Shown in pieces: positions 22,501 through 32,463 of a DNA stretch of 64,000 nucleotides. The stretch is taken from NCBI GenBank assembly GCA_958450365.1, contig CAUEEP010000736.1, forward strand, positions 3,458,501 to 3,522,500, written 5' to 3'. This DNA is from Mesorhabditis belari. Lineage: Eukaryota; Nematoda; Chromadorea; Rhabditida; Rhabditidae. The position numbers and the translations under genes were made by a program. Under the pieces are notes generated by a model. The model made no database searches. It was not told the origin of the DNA and worked only from the letters and a program-made list of their open reading frames with translations. Positions within the stretch are counted from its first letter, which is position 1; each line of letters begins with the position of its first letter.

Positions 22501-25500
22501 CATCAAACTTTTTTTTGCTTAAAATTGATCACTTACCCGAGCTCTCGCTAACTCTAATGCCTCTTCCCATTTATGCAACGATTTGTACATGTTGATTGCT
22601 TCTTCAATGTCGTTCTGCAATGACTTTTTAGATGTAAAACTTTGATAATTTTAAGTTGATTTTAAATTTACAATAAGATTTTAATATTTGTAGCTAAATT
22701 GGCGAATACATTTCTGAAAATCGCTTTTTTCTGTGTTATCAGTTGAGATCATAGGAGGATAAAAATAAAGAAAATTGGGCGTCATTATGAACCAAACCAT
22801 GAAATTTGACCTATTTTACCCAGTTCTAGCCATTTTTGCCATTCTATTTTAACCTTCGCCCCTTTCCTCTCCTTTCCCGTTTTCTGTTTTTATTTTTAAA
22901 AAGAAATGGCAAAGAAAGAGGGGAATCGAACCCTCGACCTTCCTGTTTCTCGACCTCCCTCGAGGTAGACGCTCTACCACTGAGCCACAGAAGCGTGCCT
23001 GCTTCAGCCAAAAAAAGGCAGGAAAAGAGCAAAAGCTCCTAACAAAGTCCTTATCCAAAAGCGTTAATGTAGAACATGAGCTTATTTGCCGAAAACTTTG
23101 ACATATCTGACAAGATCTGACACAAGATCTAAATATCGAAAATATCTGACAAGTAAATTCCCCACACCTGTTCCAAATAAATTTTCTCAGCCTCTTTGAA
23201 TCGCTTGTTCATTCGAGCGATGTTCGCGCGTACTTTGAAGAAATGCGTCCCATCACCGCCAATCGTCTTTGCCGCCTCATCCGCAATGCGAATTGTTTCC
23301 TAGGCTTTTATATCATTAAGTTTTTATTAATTTCTTACTCGAACAAAGTTCACTCTCGGAATGTCACCGATTGCCGCGAAACACCGCTGAGCCACCAAAA
23401 ACTTTCCTTGGTCCAAAGCCATATAGGCGACTCGTTTCCACATTAGATATCTGGAATCTTAGAATTCCTAAGCTTTTGTTTATCTTTGTTGCTATTTTGT
23501 CCTTCCCGACTTAAAAACTCAAAAACCCTTTTCCATATTTACTTTCCATTTATCTCTCACCCACTCCTCTCCAATCACTATCTCTCTTCCCGAGAAAACT
23601 CATTGATTTCCAGCCAACAAAACGATTTCTCCCCGCAAACAAAAAAACAATTGCCAATGCAAATCATTAATATTCATTTATGGATTCTTTCCCCAACGAA
23701 ATATTGCTAAAAATTGTCGAAACTTTACATCGCAAAGATGTCTATCGGAGATTTATTCTTCTCAACAAGCGATTTCTTTCTATAGTTCAAGCAAATGCAT
23801 CGAAATTGAAATGGCCTTTATTAGAGTTTTGTTATGTTGGACAGGTAAATAAATTTTGATAAGAATTTCTATTTTTACAAAATAGTTTTATATTTAGTCA
23901 AATCGACATGGAAATGTATTTATTCGAATTGATGACGATCAACCTTCACTTAAAATTACAGATGAACGGGTTTTTAAGCGATTGCAGCACTCGAGAATTA
24001 AATTTCTGATAATCGATATCGATTCAAATCACGTGAGTTGATAAACATTGGAGCCAATTTTCCCAATTCCATAGAAATGATTGCAATTTCACGGGAATCA
24101 GTCAAAACAAGTACTTTTTGTCCTTTTACTGGCTCATTTGGGAAAGTAACTAGCTAACACAATATCAATAACAAAATAGTTTTATGTTTAGTTAAATCTT
24201 ATTCTTCTAAAGCATGCATTTCTTCACACGAACAATGTGGTACAAACCATCCACACGCACTCAATCCCTAAGCCCTAAATGTAGGAAAGAAAAAACATAT
24301 ATATGGGAAAAAAAGAACTAACAATCTCGCCTACGGAATTGACACCCCGACCAAGATACGAGTCGCTCTTAGCCAATCGACCATGGCAGCTTTTCCGAGA
24401 ATCTTATTCTAACTGAATTAACCTTATTCTTCCAGGAGTCCACACTTGAGTTGATTGATCTTTTTTCAAGATCAAAGCCAACTGTTCGTGAAGTCGTCCT
24501 TTCGGTTTCTCCCATGCATTTTAGCATGTTTGACAACCTTCTTCGGTAAATGACTGGATCAATATTTGGCCAAAAGCACAGTGTTCTTGCTTGCTGTAGT
24601 TATAGCAAAACAAGTACTTGCAAGTACTATCCAATCCTTATTTAGGTTACTCGACTATTCCCGTATCTCTTACTTCAACAACTTCAAATGGATTTCATTC
24701 CCGAAAACCCTTCATATCGATCGTGATTCCTTGGTTACTTGTACTCTAGAAGCATCAAGCTTCCCAGCAAAGTTTTTCAATGCCGATCACATTCTAAATA
24801 TTATTGAGGTACTTATTTTGTGAGTCTTGATTCCTGAACATCTACAGATGGTGAAAGCTGGCCAGATTCTAACAAATCACGAGTACGGAATCCCACTCTG
24901 TTTCCGTCTTTCAATCTATTGGGGAATTGTACTCAAGTGAGTTGGATTCTGCCATTTCAAAAGCTTTTTCTTCAGAGAAACACTTGAAGAAACTTCTGGC
25001 TGGAGTCAAATCAATTTTTGTCAAACACGACGAAAGATCAATTTCAATATGAAGAAAGAATTCGATGGATCAAGTGTAAGAATTGAGCTGAGACCTCACG
25101 CAAATTGCTACTATTGTGTAATTTTCGTCATCAGCAGTCGAAAACGTGTTTTATCCTATTTGTTGCTAAATGATGTCATTCGAAAAGCAGAGGTTTGGGT
25201 GGCTTGAATAAAGATGAACTTTTAAAGTCTTAACGCCTTCGACCCAAAGCAATTTACTCTTCAAAGACTTGATAACTCGGAATCATTATCTCAAGTTTAA
25301 CTCGTTAAGCTTACCCTTTAGGTCTTTAGATCCTTTAGATTTAGTTTTAGAACCCTTTAGATCAACTCAAATCACTCACGTCTCATTTTGATCGTGGCTC
25401 TTCTCCAGAAATGAAACAGCTCTCTCGAAGTCGAGATTCTCCAGCGCGGCGGCGAACTCGATTTGCGTATTGTCGAGCTCATACGCGACTTTGGCTGTCG

Positions 25501-28500
25501 ATTCCTGGAATAAGTTTAGTTTTAAGTTTAAGATCAGTTTAAGAATTTGTTCTCATTCACTCTAATTCACCTGTACGATCACTTCCGTTCGATCGTTGTC
25601 TCTCAACACCGCCTCGACTTCGCCCCGAATTTGAGTGATCGTCGCTTGATCCGGGTAGTCGGGATTGTACCTGAAATTCAGTTTTATGAACTTTGAATAT
25701 AAAAACTTTATTTGTTTTGCTACAAATTTACTAAATCGTGATTGTACCTGTCGTTTTATCAACTTTAAGTCTTGGAATATGGAAAAGCTTTGTTTCCTGT
25801 ATTTATTGAAGTTTACCAAACAAGCCTACCAAACATAAAGACTGTCTCCGGTTTGAGCCACAATCACATCACTTGCCGGCACCCATTGAACATAGGAGCA
25901 AAAGTTGAGTAAAGATGTTCTCTTGTCTGTCTCCAAATCCACTAAAGACACTCGAGATCGTTTGTCTCGAAAAAGTAAGCGGTTTGCTGACTCGTTTAGC
26001 TAAAAAAATTTTTGCATTTTTTGCTTAATTTAGTCCAAACCTCCAGCCAATCAATCTTATTCTTCGAATCAATTAGAGCATCCTGTTGTGAAGTCAAGAA
26101 GTTATCTGAAAGCATTGAATTGCTTAAATATTTGATAAAATTTATAAATTAGCAAATAAACTCACAAACAGCAATTGTTGTTGGATCTGCTAGATAGGCG
26201 ATCTTTTTCATCACCACACCTTTCGCATTTTCGTTGACTTGAAGACTAAGGAGATGCTTTGAGCCAAGTTCCGTTCGAACCCAGCCAAGAGCACCTAAAG
26301 ATTTATAAATCTTCACATCTTCAATTTCACCAACCATCTTTTCCATATTCGACTACAGTGACCTCTCCAGCATTCACAATGACAGCAACATTCGGGTAAT
26401 CGAAGTAAAATCTAAAACGGGATTGCAAAAAAGTTGTAAGCCATTTAATTAGTTACTTCTCATGTCCACCAGAGAACCAATCGATTTCCGAGGCTTTCCC
26501 CGTTTGAGTATCAGCAATGATCAAAGTGCTTGCCGTGTAAGCAACGACAAATTGATCTTTTCCCATCATCTAGATTCAATTTTGAGTGATCATTATCATT
26601 TTATACCTTGATATCATCGATTTGAAGTCCTTTATTTGAGACAACACTTGTTCTTGATTCATTGGTGACATCGCGAAGGATTACATGCGACGGGGCAACA
26701 TGGGTTGTCTCGAATCTCGATTTTATCATTGTTCTTCTCAACGAACAGTCGATCACAAGTGCTGAGCCCGTGAGTGTTCCCTGAAATTGAAAGTAGCTAC
26801 AGTAGTGATGCTTGGTTTAGCTGCTTTATTAGGCCTGAGAAAAGCGACCGTAAAAACTCTAATAGAAGCGCTCCCATAATTACGGCCGTATAGTTGCGTA
26901 GTCGCAACGTCTAGCACTTCGTTCGTTCTTGCTTTTATGCTACAGAGTGCACTTTGACGTCAAAAAAAGCTGAGATTCAGGGCTATTTTTTGATACCAAA
27001 GACGCATTTTTACAAAATTTAGGTGCTTAGATTTTGATTTTGTAAAACAATTTATCGACTACGTGACTGCACGGAGGGGGGCACTTCTATTAGTTTTTTT
27101 TTACGGTAGTTATTCCAATTAGGATGCAGTTTATTGTAAGTTTCTGTAAAATCATTGCAGCTACTGTAAGATTACTGTAAATTTAAACTTTTAAGATTTG
27201 AAATTCGACTATCACAATGCAGGATTCAAAAATAAAATGCTGCAGATGACAGATGCAGATCATAATGCAAACTTACACAATACACCGCACTCCCATCGCC
27301 TTTCCAATCCAATGTTGTGATCGAGTAAAGATTTGGAATCCGAAGTGGAGTGTCCTCATCCCAGGCACCGCGTCTCGTATTGAATGAAAATAATCTCAAT
27401 CTAAAAAGTTGTTAATTAGATAATGTTTCAAAGTGTTTCTCACTTGTCATAGGAGCCAGTGACAACATTGTTTCCTGTTGGATCGGTGCAAATCGCTGAG
27501 AATTCCTTGTCCGATTCCTCCGAAAAGTCCCATTGCTGTTGAACAACTCCATTTTCTGAGTAGGAAAGCACTCTTAAAGTCATTCTTTTGAAAATCATGC
27601 AGTTAAATTAAACCTTTGATCACTTCCAGCCACCAACAATCCGTGTGATGTGAAAACCAGAGAGTAAGGTGTCACTTGGTGAGTGCAGATTTTACTCTAA
27701 ACTTGTAATTCTGATAAAATTCTTTGAAAAACATTAAATATTTGCTTCTTTTACAATCACTAGCTTACTTGTGATTTACTAGCAAAAATGAAGAGAATAA
27801 TGCTCCCATCGAAATGCCCAGAGATGAAAGCCGTCTTCTTTGGACTAAAAGTTTCATAGATTTTCAAAAATTCGCAACAAACTTTGTTGAAAGTGAAACA
27901 ACCGCTTGATCAGTCTTATACAACGAAGAACATTTGTTATTTTTGATGAGACCGATGCGAACTTTTCCATCGGTTAACCCAATCAACAACTTGTCTTCGA
28001 AGGGCCAGCTCAACGCCGAGACACAAGACGTTTGTAGTAACTTGTTCACGATCACTTTTTTCTCGGACCTAAAACAAAATAAATATACATGTGTCGAAAT
28101 CTTTTAAAAGAATCTCTAATCTTTTTTGTTCGCCAACCAAGTGGTTCCCAATTTGTAGACGTAAACGACATTATCCGATTGTCCAATGGCCAATCTCGTA
28201 GAATCCGGTGAGAAGCACATACACCGAATCACATAACTCTTCTTTCCAAACTGAATCCATTTTTAATTTGATATGCTCTACTGTGTACTTTGAGCTCAGA
28301 TGTTAAATGTACCCTTTCTAGCGCACGAATTCTTCGCCTTTCTTTAGGCAGTATAGTGCGTCAGAAAGAGAATGTCTACAATTTGACTACTGTACAGTAG
28401 ACTCTTTTAAAAAATGCAGAACTTATGTTGCATTTTCTCCAACCCACCTTTGCATCAATGGGTTTTGTGGCGAATCTCTCCCTTTGTTCACCCTTTTCAT

Positions 28501-28733
28501 CAAATAAAACGATTGCTCGATCGGTGGTCGCCACAGCCGCTTTTGAAGCATTTGGAGTCGATGCAATTGCACATATCCGAGAAGCACCACCCTTAAAAAA
28601 TATCTTATACTTGGATTTATCTTTCTTCTCAAAAAGTTTATTCAAAGCCATTACTCTAATCTCTAACAGTTCATCAAACACAAAATCAATTTACCTGTTG
28701 TGGCAAAAGTTGTGCTTGGTACTTGAGCTTCAT
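13560..28733 (-). CDS. osm-1: Intraflagellar transport protein IFT172 (OSM-1)
   Basis: IFT-B component that carries cargo along ciliary microtubules. Human IFT172 is about 1,750 residues and this gene appears near full length in roughly 40 exons. First exons: 28695-28733 (MKLKYQAQLLPQQ), 28448-28591 (ATTDRAIVLFDEKGEQRERF), 28138-28250, 27883-28068, 27769-27844: the N-terminal WD40 propellers. Then LLNFCSYVQWVP (about 25.9 kb) and a long TPR-like alpha-solenoid from 25.5 kb downward (for example EEWGNYLVQQGQPEAAINHF near 21.8 kb). C-terminus: 14078-14242 (EYEGCAFLFLNHYLDLHEAI), 13770-13917 and 13560-13729 (GYPIVQTLVDVG … QDVSNFVSKLA). The last intron is only 40 nt (13730-13769). Introns hold a mariner, several MITEs, tRNA-like sequences and a nested antisense gene. 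An X-box lies upstream. Confidence 0.93.
15097..16506 (+). mobile_element. Deleted mariner element with duplicated 5' end
   Basis: In an IFT172 intron. TIR TTAGGTTGTCCGGAAATAAA at 15097, the same TIR again at 15634 (TTAGGTTGTCCGAAAATAAA), and the inverted right TIR ending CCGGACAACCTAA at 16506, flanked by TA. The first about 200 bp after each left TIR are near-identical. A transposase pseudogene (about 15829-16374) has the N-terminal HTH (RQIFFYEFKLGRNAAETARN), then FDLEDKEGRGRP, and directly after the HTH region the catalytic-core part ILLHDNARPH…LPHPPYSSDLSPTDYHFF. The part carrying the first catalytic Asp is missing, the start ATG is GTG, and at least one frame change occurs. Non-autonomous. 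Confidence 0.88.
18036..18125 (+). pseudogene. tRNA-like sequence (Arg-ACG-like anticodon loop)
   Basis: TGGTCTCGTGGATAGTGTGC, then GCCTACGGA (loop with ACG) and a B-box GGGTTCGAAACC. A poly-T interruption lies in the variable region and the acceptor stem does not close. In an IFT172 intron. Confidence 0.5.
18262..18364 (+). repeat. (GTTT)n/(GTTGTTT)n microsatellite
   Basis: A run of TTGTTTGCTTGTTTGTTTG-type units in an IFT172 intron. The Cys/Leu/Val-rich open frames over it are a by-product of the repeat. Confidence 0.9.
18754..19514. repeat. About 760-bp element with long TIRs
   Basis: Left end ACAAGGGTGTTCCAAAAAAA, then GTCAGTTCAGCGTGATTTTT; the right end is its inverted copy ending TTGGAACACCCTGTA, flanked by TA. 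TIRs extend about 200 bp (they include AAATATTTTGAGCGGGCAAA and the TTTCATGGTGGTGGCAGCC region). No transposase frame. In an IFT172 intron. Confidence 0.85.
20134..20933. repeat. 800-bp TIR element with internal tandem duplication
   Basis: TIRs start AGAGTGTGTTCCTCTCAAAT and extend, with gaps, through ATGTTTTCTAAAA, flanked by TA. Inside, a block from TTTTTCTGTATATTTGTC to GAGCTGTTACTCATT occurs twice (about 20405-20575 and 20588-20750). In an IFT172 intron. Confidence 0.8.
22915..22997 (-). pseudogene. tRNA-like sequence with extended variable region
   Basis: Minus strand: GTGGCTCAGTGGTAGAGC (A-box and D-arm), a loop with CTCGAGG, a long variable stretch, then GAGGGTTCGATTCCCC (B-box). The acceptor halves (GCTTCTG and CTTTCTT) do not pair, so it is probably not functional. 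In an IFT172 intron. Confidence 0.5.
23680..25207 (+). CDS. F-box-like protein nested in IFT172 intron
   Basis: Six exons in consistent phase: 23680-23844, 23898-24032, 24436-24545, 24646-24808, 24848-24936, 24976-25207; about 297 residues. The N-terminus FPNEILLKIVETLHRKDVYR followed by LLNKRFLSIV fits an F-box core, which would bind SKP1 and recruit substrates to an SCF ubiquitin ligase. The C-terminal 240 residues have no motif I recognise, typical of fast-evolving nematode F-box proteins. All of it lies inside one IFT172 intron (23451-25379) on the opposite strand, preceded by a pyrimidine-rich stretch (23500-23600). An AATAAA overlaps the stop codon (25207-25212). The F-box assignment is an inference from pattern; the gene structure is well supported. 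Confidence 0.75.
24320..24400 (-). pseudogene. tRNA-like sequence in F-box gene intron
   Basis: Minus strand CTGCCATGGTCGATTGGCTA then AGAGCG resembles the D-arm half of the sequence at 10531-10622. The T-arm is eroded. Lies in intron 24033-24435. Confidence 0.4.
26846..27108. repeat. Diverged A-type MITE
   Basis: Ends ACCGTAAAAACTCTAATAGA and TTTTTTTTTACGGTA, with the internal GATTCAGGGCTATTTTTTGA and GACTACGTGACTGCACGG typical of A-type elements. In an IFT172 intron. Confidence 0.75.
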
Positions 28734-28856
28734 TTAGAGTCAGAGAAGTAAATAGTTAAATTTCTCTACGTAAATTTACAGTTATTAGAAAGTTGAATGG
28801 GCAAAAAAAACTCAATTCTCTAGACGATGGGCCAGGACTGGTTGTTGGTGGGACCC

Positions 28857-28870
28857 GTTTCCATGACTAC
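28857..28870 (-). promoter_or_regulatory. X-box (RFX/DAF-19 site) of IFT172
   Basis: Minus-strand GTAGTCATGGAAAC fits the nematode X-box consensus RTHNYYWTRRNRAC at all 14 positions, 124-137 bp upstream of the osm-1 ATG. X-boxes at about this distance drive ciliary genes through the RFX factor DAF-19. It lies in the 304-bp gap after the phosphatase gene, so osm-1 probably has its own promoter. Confidence 0.8.
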
Positions 28871-28936
28871 CCAAAACATCGACTCGATAAAAGTGACATA
28901 ACCAATTGAGAAAGTTAATTTGCTAAATGTTTTAAA

Positions 28937-28942
28937 TTTATT
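28937..28942 (-). terminator. Poly(A) signal of histidine phosphatase-like gene
   Basis: AATAAA on the minus strand about 100 nt past the stop codon at 29038-29040. Confidence 0.55.
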
Positions 28943-29037
28943 TCCATTTCATGTCTAAAGTACACCATATCTACACAAATTTACACATAAAGTATACAAA
29001 AGTCGAATGAAATATCTTTTTGTGTGAAGGCGTTTCC

Positions 29038-31119
29038 TCAAATGTGACGCTTTTTGCCGTAATCAACACCATCGTCGAAATCAATCTAAAACATTAGATA
29101 TAGCCATGTAAATTTAAAATACTAACTGTTAAATATAAAAGAACATTAAATATTTTCAAATCAATATTTTTTTTTACCTCATTGTTGCCTCCCGTAAACC
29201 AGATTGGGCGAACGATGTCCGTGTATTCGAAACAAGGCTAAAAGAAAAGATTCATATTGAAATTTATTTTCATTTCATTTCTAAAGTATATCTACACAAA
29301 TTTACACATAAAGTATACAAAAGTACTGATCATCATCATACTGAAGAACTTTCTAGAGTAGCTAAAAATGCGGAATAATTGAGTAAAATTTAGATCAATC
29401 AAAAACTTACAATGTTTCCGGGGCGACTAACGTTGAAAGCGACGGCCGAAGTGGGTGGAGAGACACGACTGGCCCGCTTGTATAACTCGTCGACTGAATT
29501 TCTAAAGAAAAATATTCTAACTTGAGCTAGCTTAATATGGACGCAATTTTAAAAACAAATATCCTAACCCATAAGTTAAAGGAAGGTCACGAGCGTAGTG
29601 TTGCATGCACATCGCACCGACTGCATCCGTCACCAAAATCACTAAATGAAGAAAATGATTAAAAATTGCTCTAGATGACATACCAGGTCCTTTGTCGGTG
29701 TCAGCAAGGGTTCTTAAAGCGGCTCGCATGTCCCGAGCAATCATCTCTACCTCTCGACTACCATCCAAATGCGAATTGATCTCGTCGGAAGCTCGTTTGA
29801 TTGGCCTAAACACAAAAATTGAATAAAACAAAAGCGACCAAATAACTTGTTGACTTTCTGTACCATTTTTTATCAACTAAATAAAATAGGCTAAAACTTA
29901 CATGTATTTAACATCAACATCGTAACCAAGTCGACGCAACGCCTCTGGCTTGAACCAATAAGCCTAAAGATGTCTTTTGAAAGTGCTGCTAAATATTATA
30001 CCTCAGCATTCCTCGACCAAGAGAGACATGGCTCGATGCGAAGTGGACGAGAGCGCTTACTAAGGATCGAAATTGTGATAACATCTAAAATAGCTTACTC
30101 AAGCCTTTTCTGCAGTTCGCGAGCCGTTTGGAGACAAACCAGTGATGGAGCCGTGTAGATAGCGTGAGGCTAAAAGGCGAATTAACTTTTCAAGAAACTC
30201 AAAATTTACCTGAAGTTTACATTCGGCCAGTTGATCACCCAAAAGACCGGCAAAAAGAATGCCCATCTGCAAAAAGGATTAACAGTTTGATAGTAAAGCT
30301 AAATAGTAGCCAACCATTAGTATTTTACTCTTTTAATGTTGTTAAAACAAAAAATGGTACTTAGGCGGTTACCCACCGCCTTCTTAAGCACTTGGCTAAA
30401 CAAAGGTCATAACTATGTCTTTTTTAGTTTAGCTTAACCTTTATCTACTATAATTTCATCTAGAAGTATAATTTTAAAATAGTTTAAATAAATACCCATA
30501 AATAAATATACTAAACTTAACTAAACTTGATATATTATTTTGATAAAAAAATGAGGTGGGTATAACCCCATAAGTACTCAAAAATTAAGTACCTCACTGA
30601 TCGGTGGGTCCTTCATGTACGCCTCGCGCATCTCAGAACGACGTGGCAACTCGAAAGGCACATTCTAAAAGCACGCGATTGTTCAAGTCAAACTAAAACA
30701 AATATTTTAAACTCTCACCAAATCGATGGGCTTGTAGAAGTGCTCGTCGAGACGCGTTCTTTTCACCCAATCAGGAAACACTTCGGCGATCGACTCCGCG
30801 TGGCGCACGATCACCACCTCGTTGCCTAAGATATTCTCAAGGACACAATGCAGATGCAAAGATAATTGTTTTTTTAGAAAAACGGGCTTAAACTTAATTG
30901 GGTAACTGTTTCGTTTTTCTTTCTAACAAACTTTGGACGTGTACTTTTACAAAAAATAAAACTTTCTCTATCTTGAGCTATCTCGCCAATTGCATTAAAA
31001 GCATAAAACCAACCAGAAGCCGTCTTGAAGAGCGTTTCGAAGCAGTCGAATTCAGCATGAAGAATATTTTGTGGGTGCACCTCAGCTCGATCAAATGTCG
31101 TCACAGAAGAATTCGCCAT
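29038..31119 (-). CDS. UBASH3/PGAM-like histidine phosphatase, probably inactive
   Basis: Twelve exons in consistent phase: 30963-31119, 30719-30825, 30593-30664, 30210-30266, 30099-30169, 30002-30059, 29902-29963, 29684-29805, 29569-29641, 29411-29501, 29178-29237, 29038-29085; about 325 residues. Family features in order: NEVVIVRHAES (RH motif with first catalytic His), ELPRRSE and DPPIS (like UBASH3/STS proteins), YTAPSLVCLQTA, RIEPCLSW, AYWFKPEALRRLGY, VILVTDAVGAM, and C-terminal PIWFTGGNNE. The Arg expected in the SxxxRxxQTA motif is Val, and the second catalytic His (HA/HG motif) is Asp (TDA). The reaction would be phosphohydrolysis via phospho-His; with these changes a pseudophosphatase role is inferred. 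An acceptor (TTGTTTAG) lies 2 nt before the ATG, fitting trans-splicing. Confidence 0.85.
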
Positions 31120-31256
31120 CTCTAAACAAAACATTACATTAAACCAGCGAAATGATTGATTTTTAGGTTTAGTTACGCATCATACCTTTATTTGATTTAA
31201 TTCGCATCATTTAATCAGCGAATAATCTTGGTACAATTCAAATAACAACTTTTCAC

Positions 31257-31723
31257 GGTACTTTTCCAATATCGGGGGAGCGAAAGGAAAATCAGGGGAG
31301 CAAATTTTGCCAGCGCTATATTATATTATATTATATACCTATATTATACAAATTACCACAATAAAATCCGCGAATTACCCGTTATTCTCACAACCTTTAT
31401 ATTAGATGAAAAGTGACTTAAATATCTAACACCAAGCCTACCTCTACCTTCCCTAGCGGTCCCCTTCTCTTTTTGCCGAACGCTCCACAATCCCGAACGA
31501 ACAAATGTAAACGAAGTAACCGAAACACAAACCTTTCTAGCAATCACAAATTAACTGTAAAAAGGGATTGTATTCATTTCCACAAATGTCGGAGAAGCGC
31601 ATCGTCGTTAAAGTTTTTAAAAAAACGTTGCAGTTAAAATACACTCCTGGAAATGCAATTTCAAGGGGGCAAAATTTGCTCCTCTGATTTTCCTTTCGCT
31701 CCCCCCGATATTAGAAAAGTACC
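31257..31723. repeat. 467-bp MITE with about 55-bp TIRs
   Basis: Left GGTACTTTTCCAATATCGGG, then GGAGCGAAAGGAAAATCA and GGAGCAAATTTTGCC; the right end is the inverted copy ending TAGAAAAGTACC. Lies between the phosphatase and MEC-17 genes. The rest of 31120-32463 shows no gene. Confidence 0.85.
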
Positions 31724-32463
31724 CTTTTCACTTTTAAAAGCAAGCAAGAGCCAAAAAAAACTTACTAAAGAAGTGTCGAAATTCAGAAAAAATGAAAAAT
31801 TTACGGTTCACTCGGTTTAAGATGGAATTTATGCAAATTTTGTACTTGCCTGTCTGTCTTTTAAATTTAATATGCAAATTTCCTGCAAATCGCAGTTACT
31901 GTGTCGTTTTCTCTTTGCTTACTTTTCAGCATGTTTTTGCTTCAATTCAATGTTATAACTTTATTCTTGCAACTTTCCAGCGACTAGATAAAAATTTCGA
32001 ATGCAAAAGGTTGATAAAAGATTTTGAATGCACATTTTTCTTAAGCAAAATCACAAGGAAAGAAGAGTTGACTAAAGCGGGGGCAAAAATCATTAAAGAA
32101 ATTACATGCACAGAAATTCTTGTACCCTTATTAGGCAGTAAAGGAGAGATTCGCAAAATTAGATAAATTAGAAAATTATATGCTAAAATAAAAACGATAA
32201 AACTTGAAAGTCATTCAACTGATTTAAAACTACCCAAATTACTTGTCATTTTGATTTACTGTAGTCCAACAGCTTCTATAGTAATAAGAGGATTCTTGCT
32301 GGAGATTCTTGTTGAATTTTTCTTATTTTAATCAAAAGAACAACACAAATATGTGAAAATTACTTAAATATTCAAATATTTAAAGAGATCCAGTATATCA
32401 AGTATCATTTTAAAAGAAAATAACTTTGAAATAAGTTGAGAATTATTTGGGGGATGTTAGTGG

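Noticed and set aside
22915..22997. Nematode-specific tRNA with a long variable arm (nev-tRNA)
   Set aside because: D- and T-arm motifs and an extended variable region fit loosely, but the acceptor and anticodon stems do not pair well enough.
28734..31119. Operon of phosphatase and osm-1
   Set aside because: The 304-bp gap is longer than usual for nematode operons and holds a poly(A) signal and an X-box, which point to separate promoters.
31792..32166. 124-codon open frame on the plus strand
   Set aside because: No recognisable domain, AT-biased codons, no splice or promoter context; likely chance.
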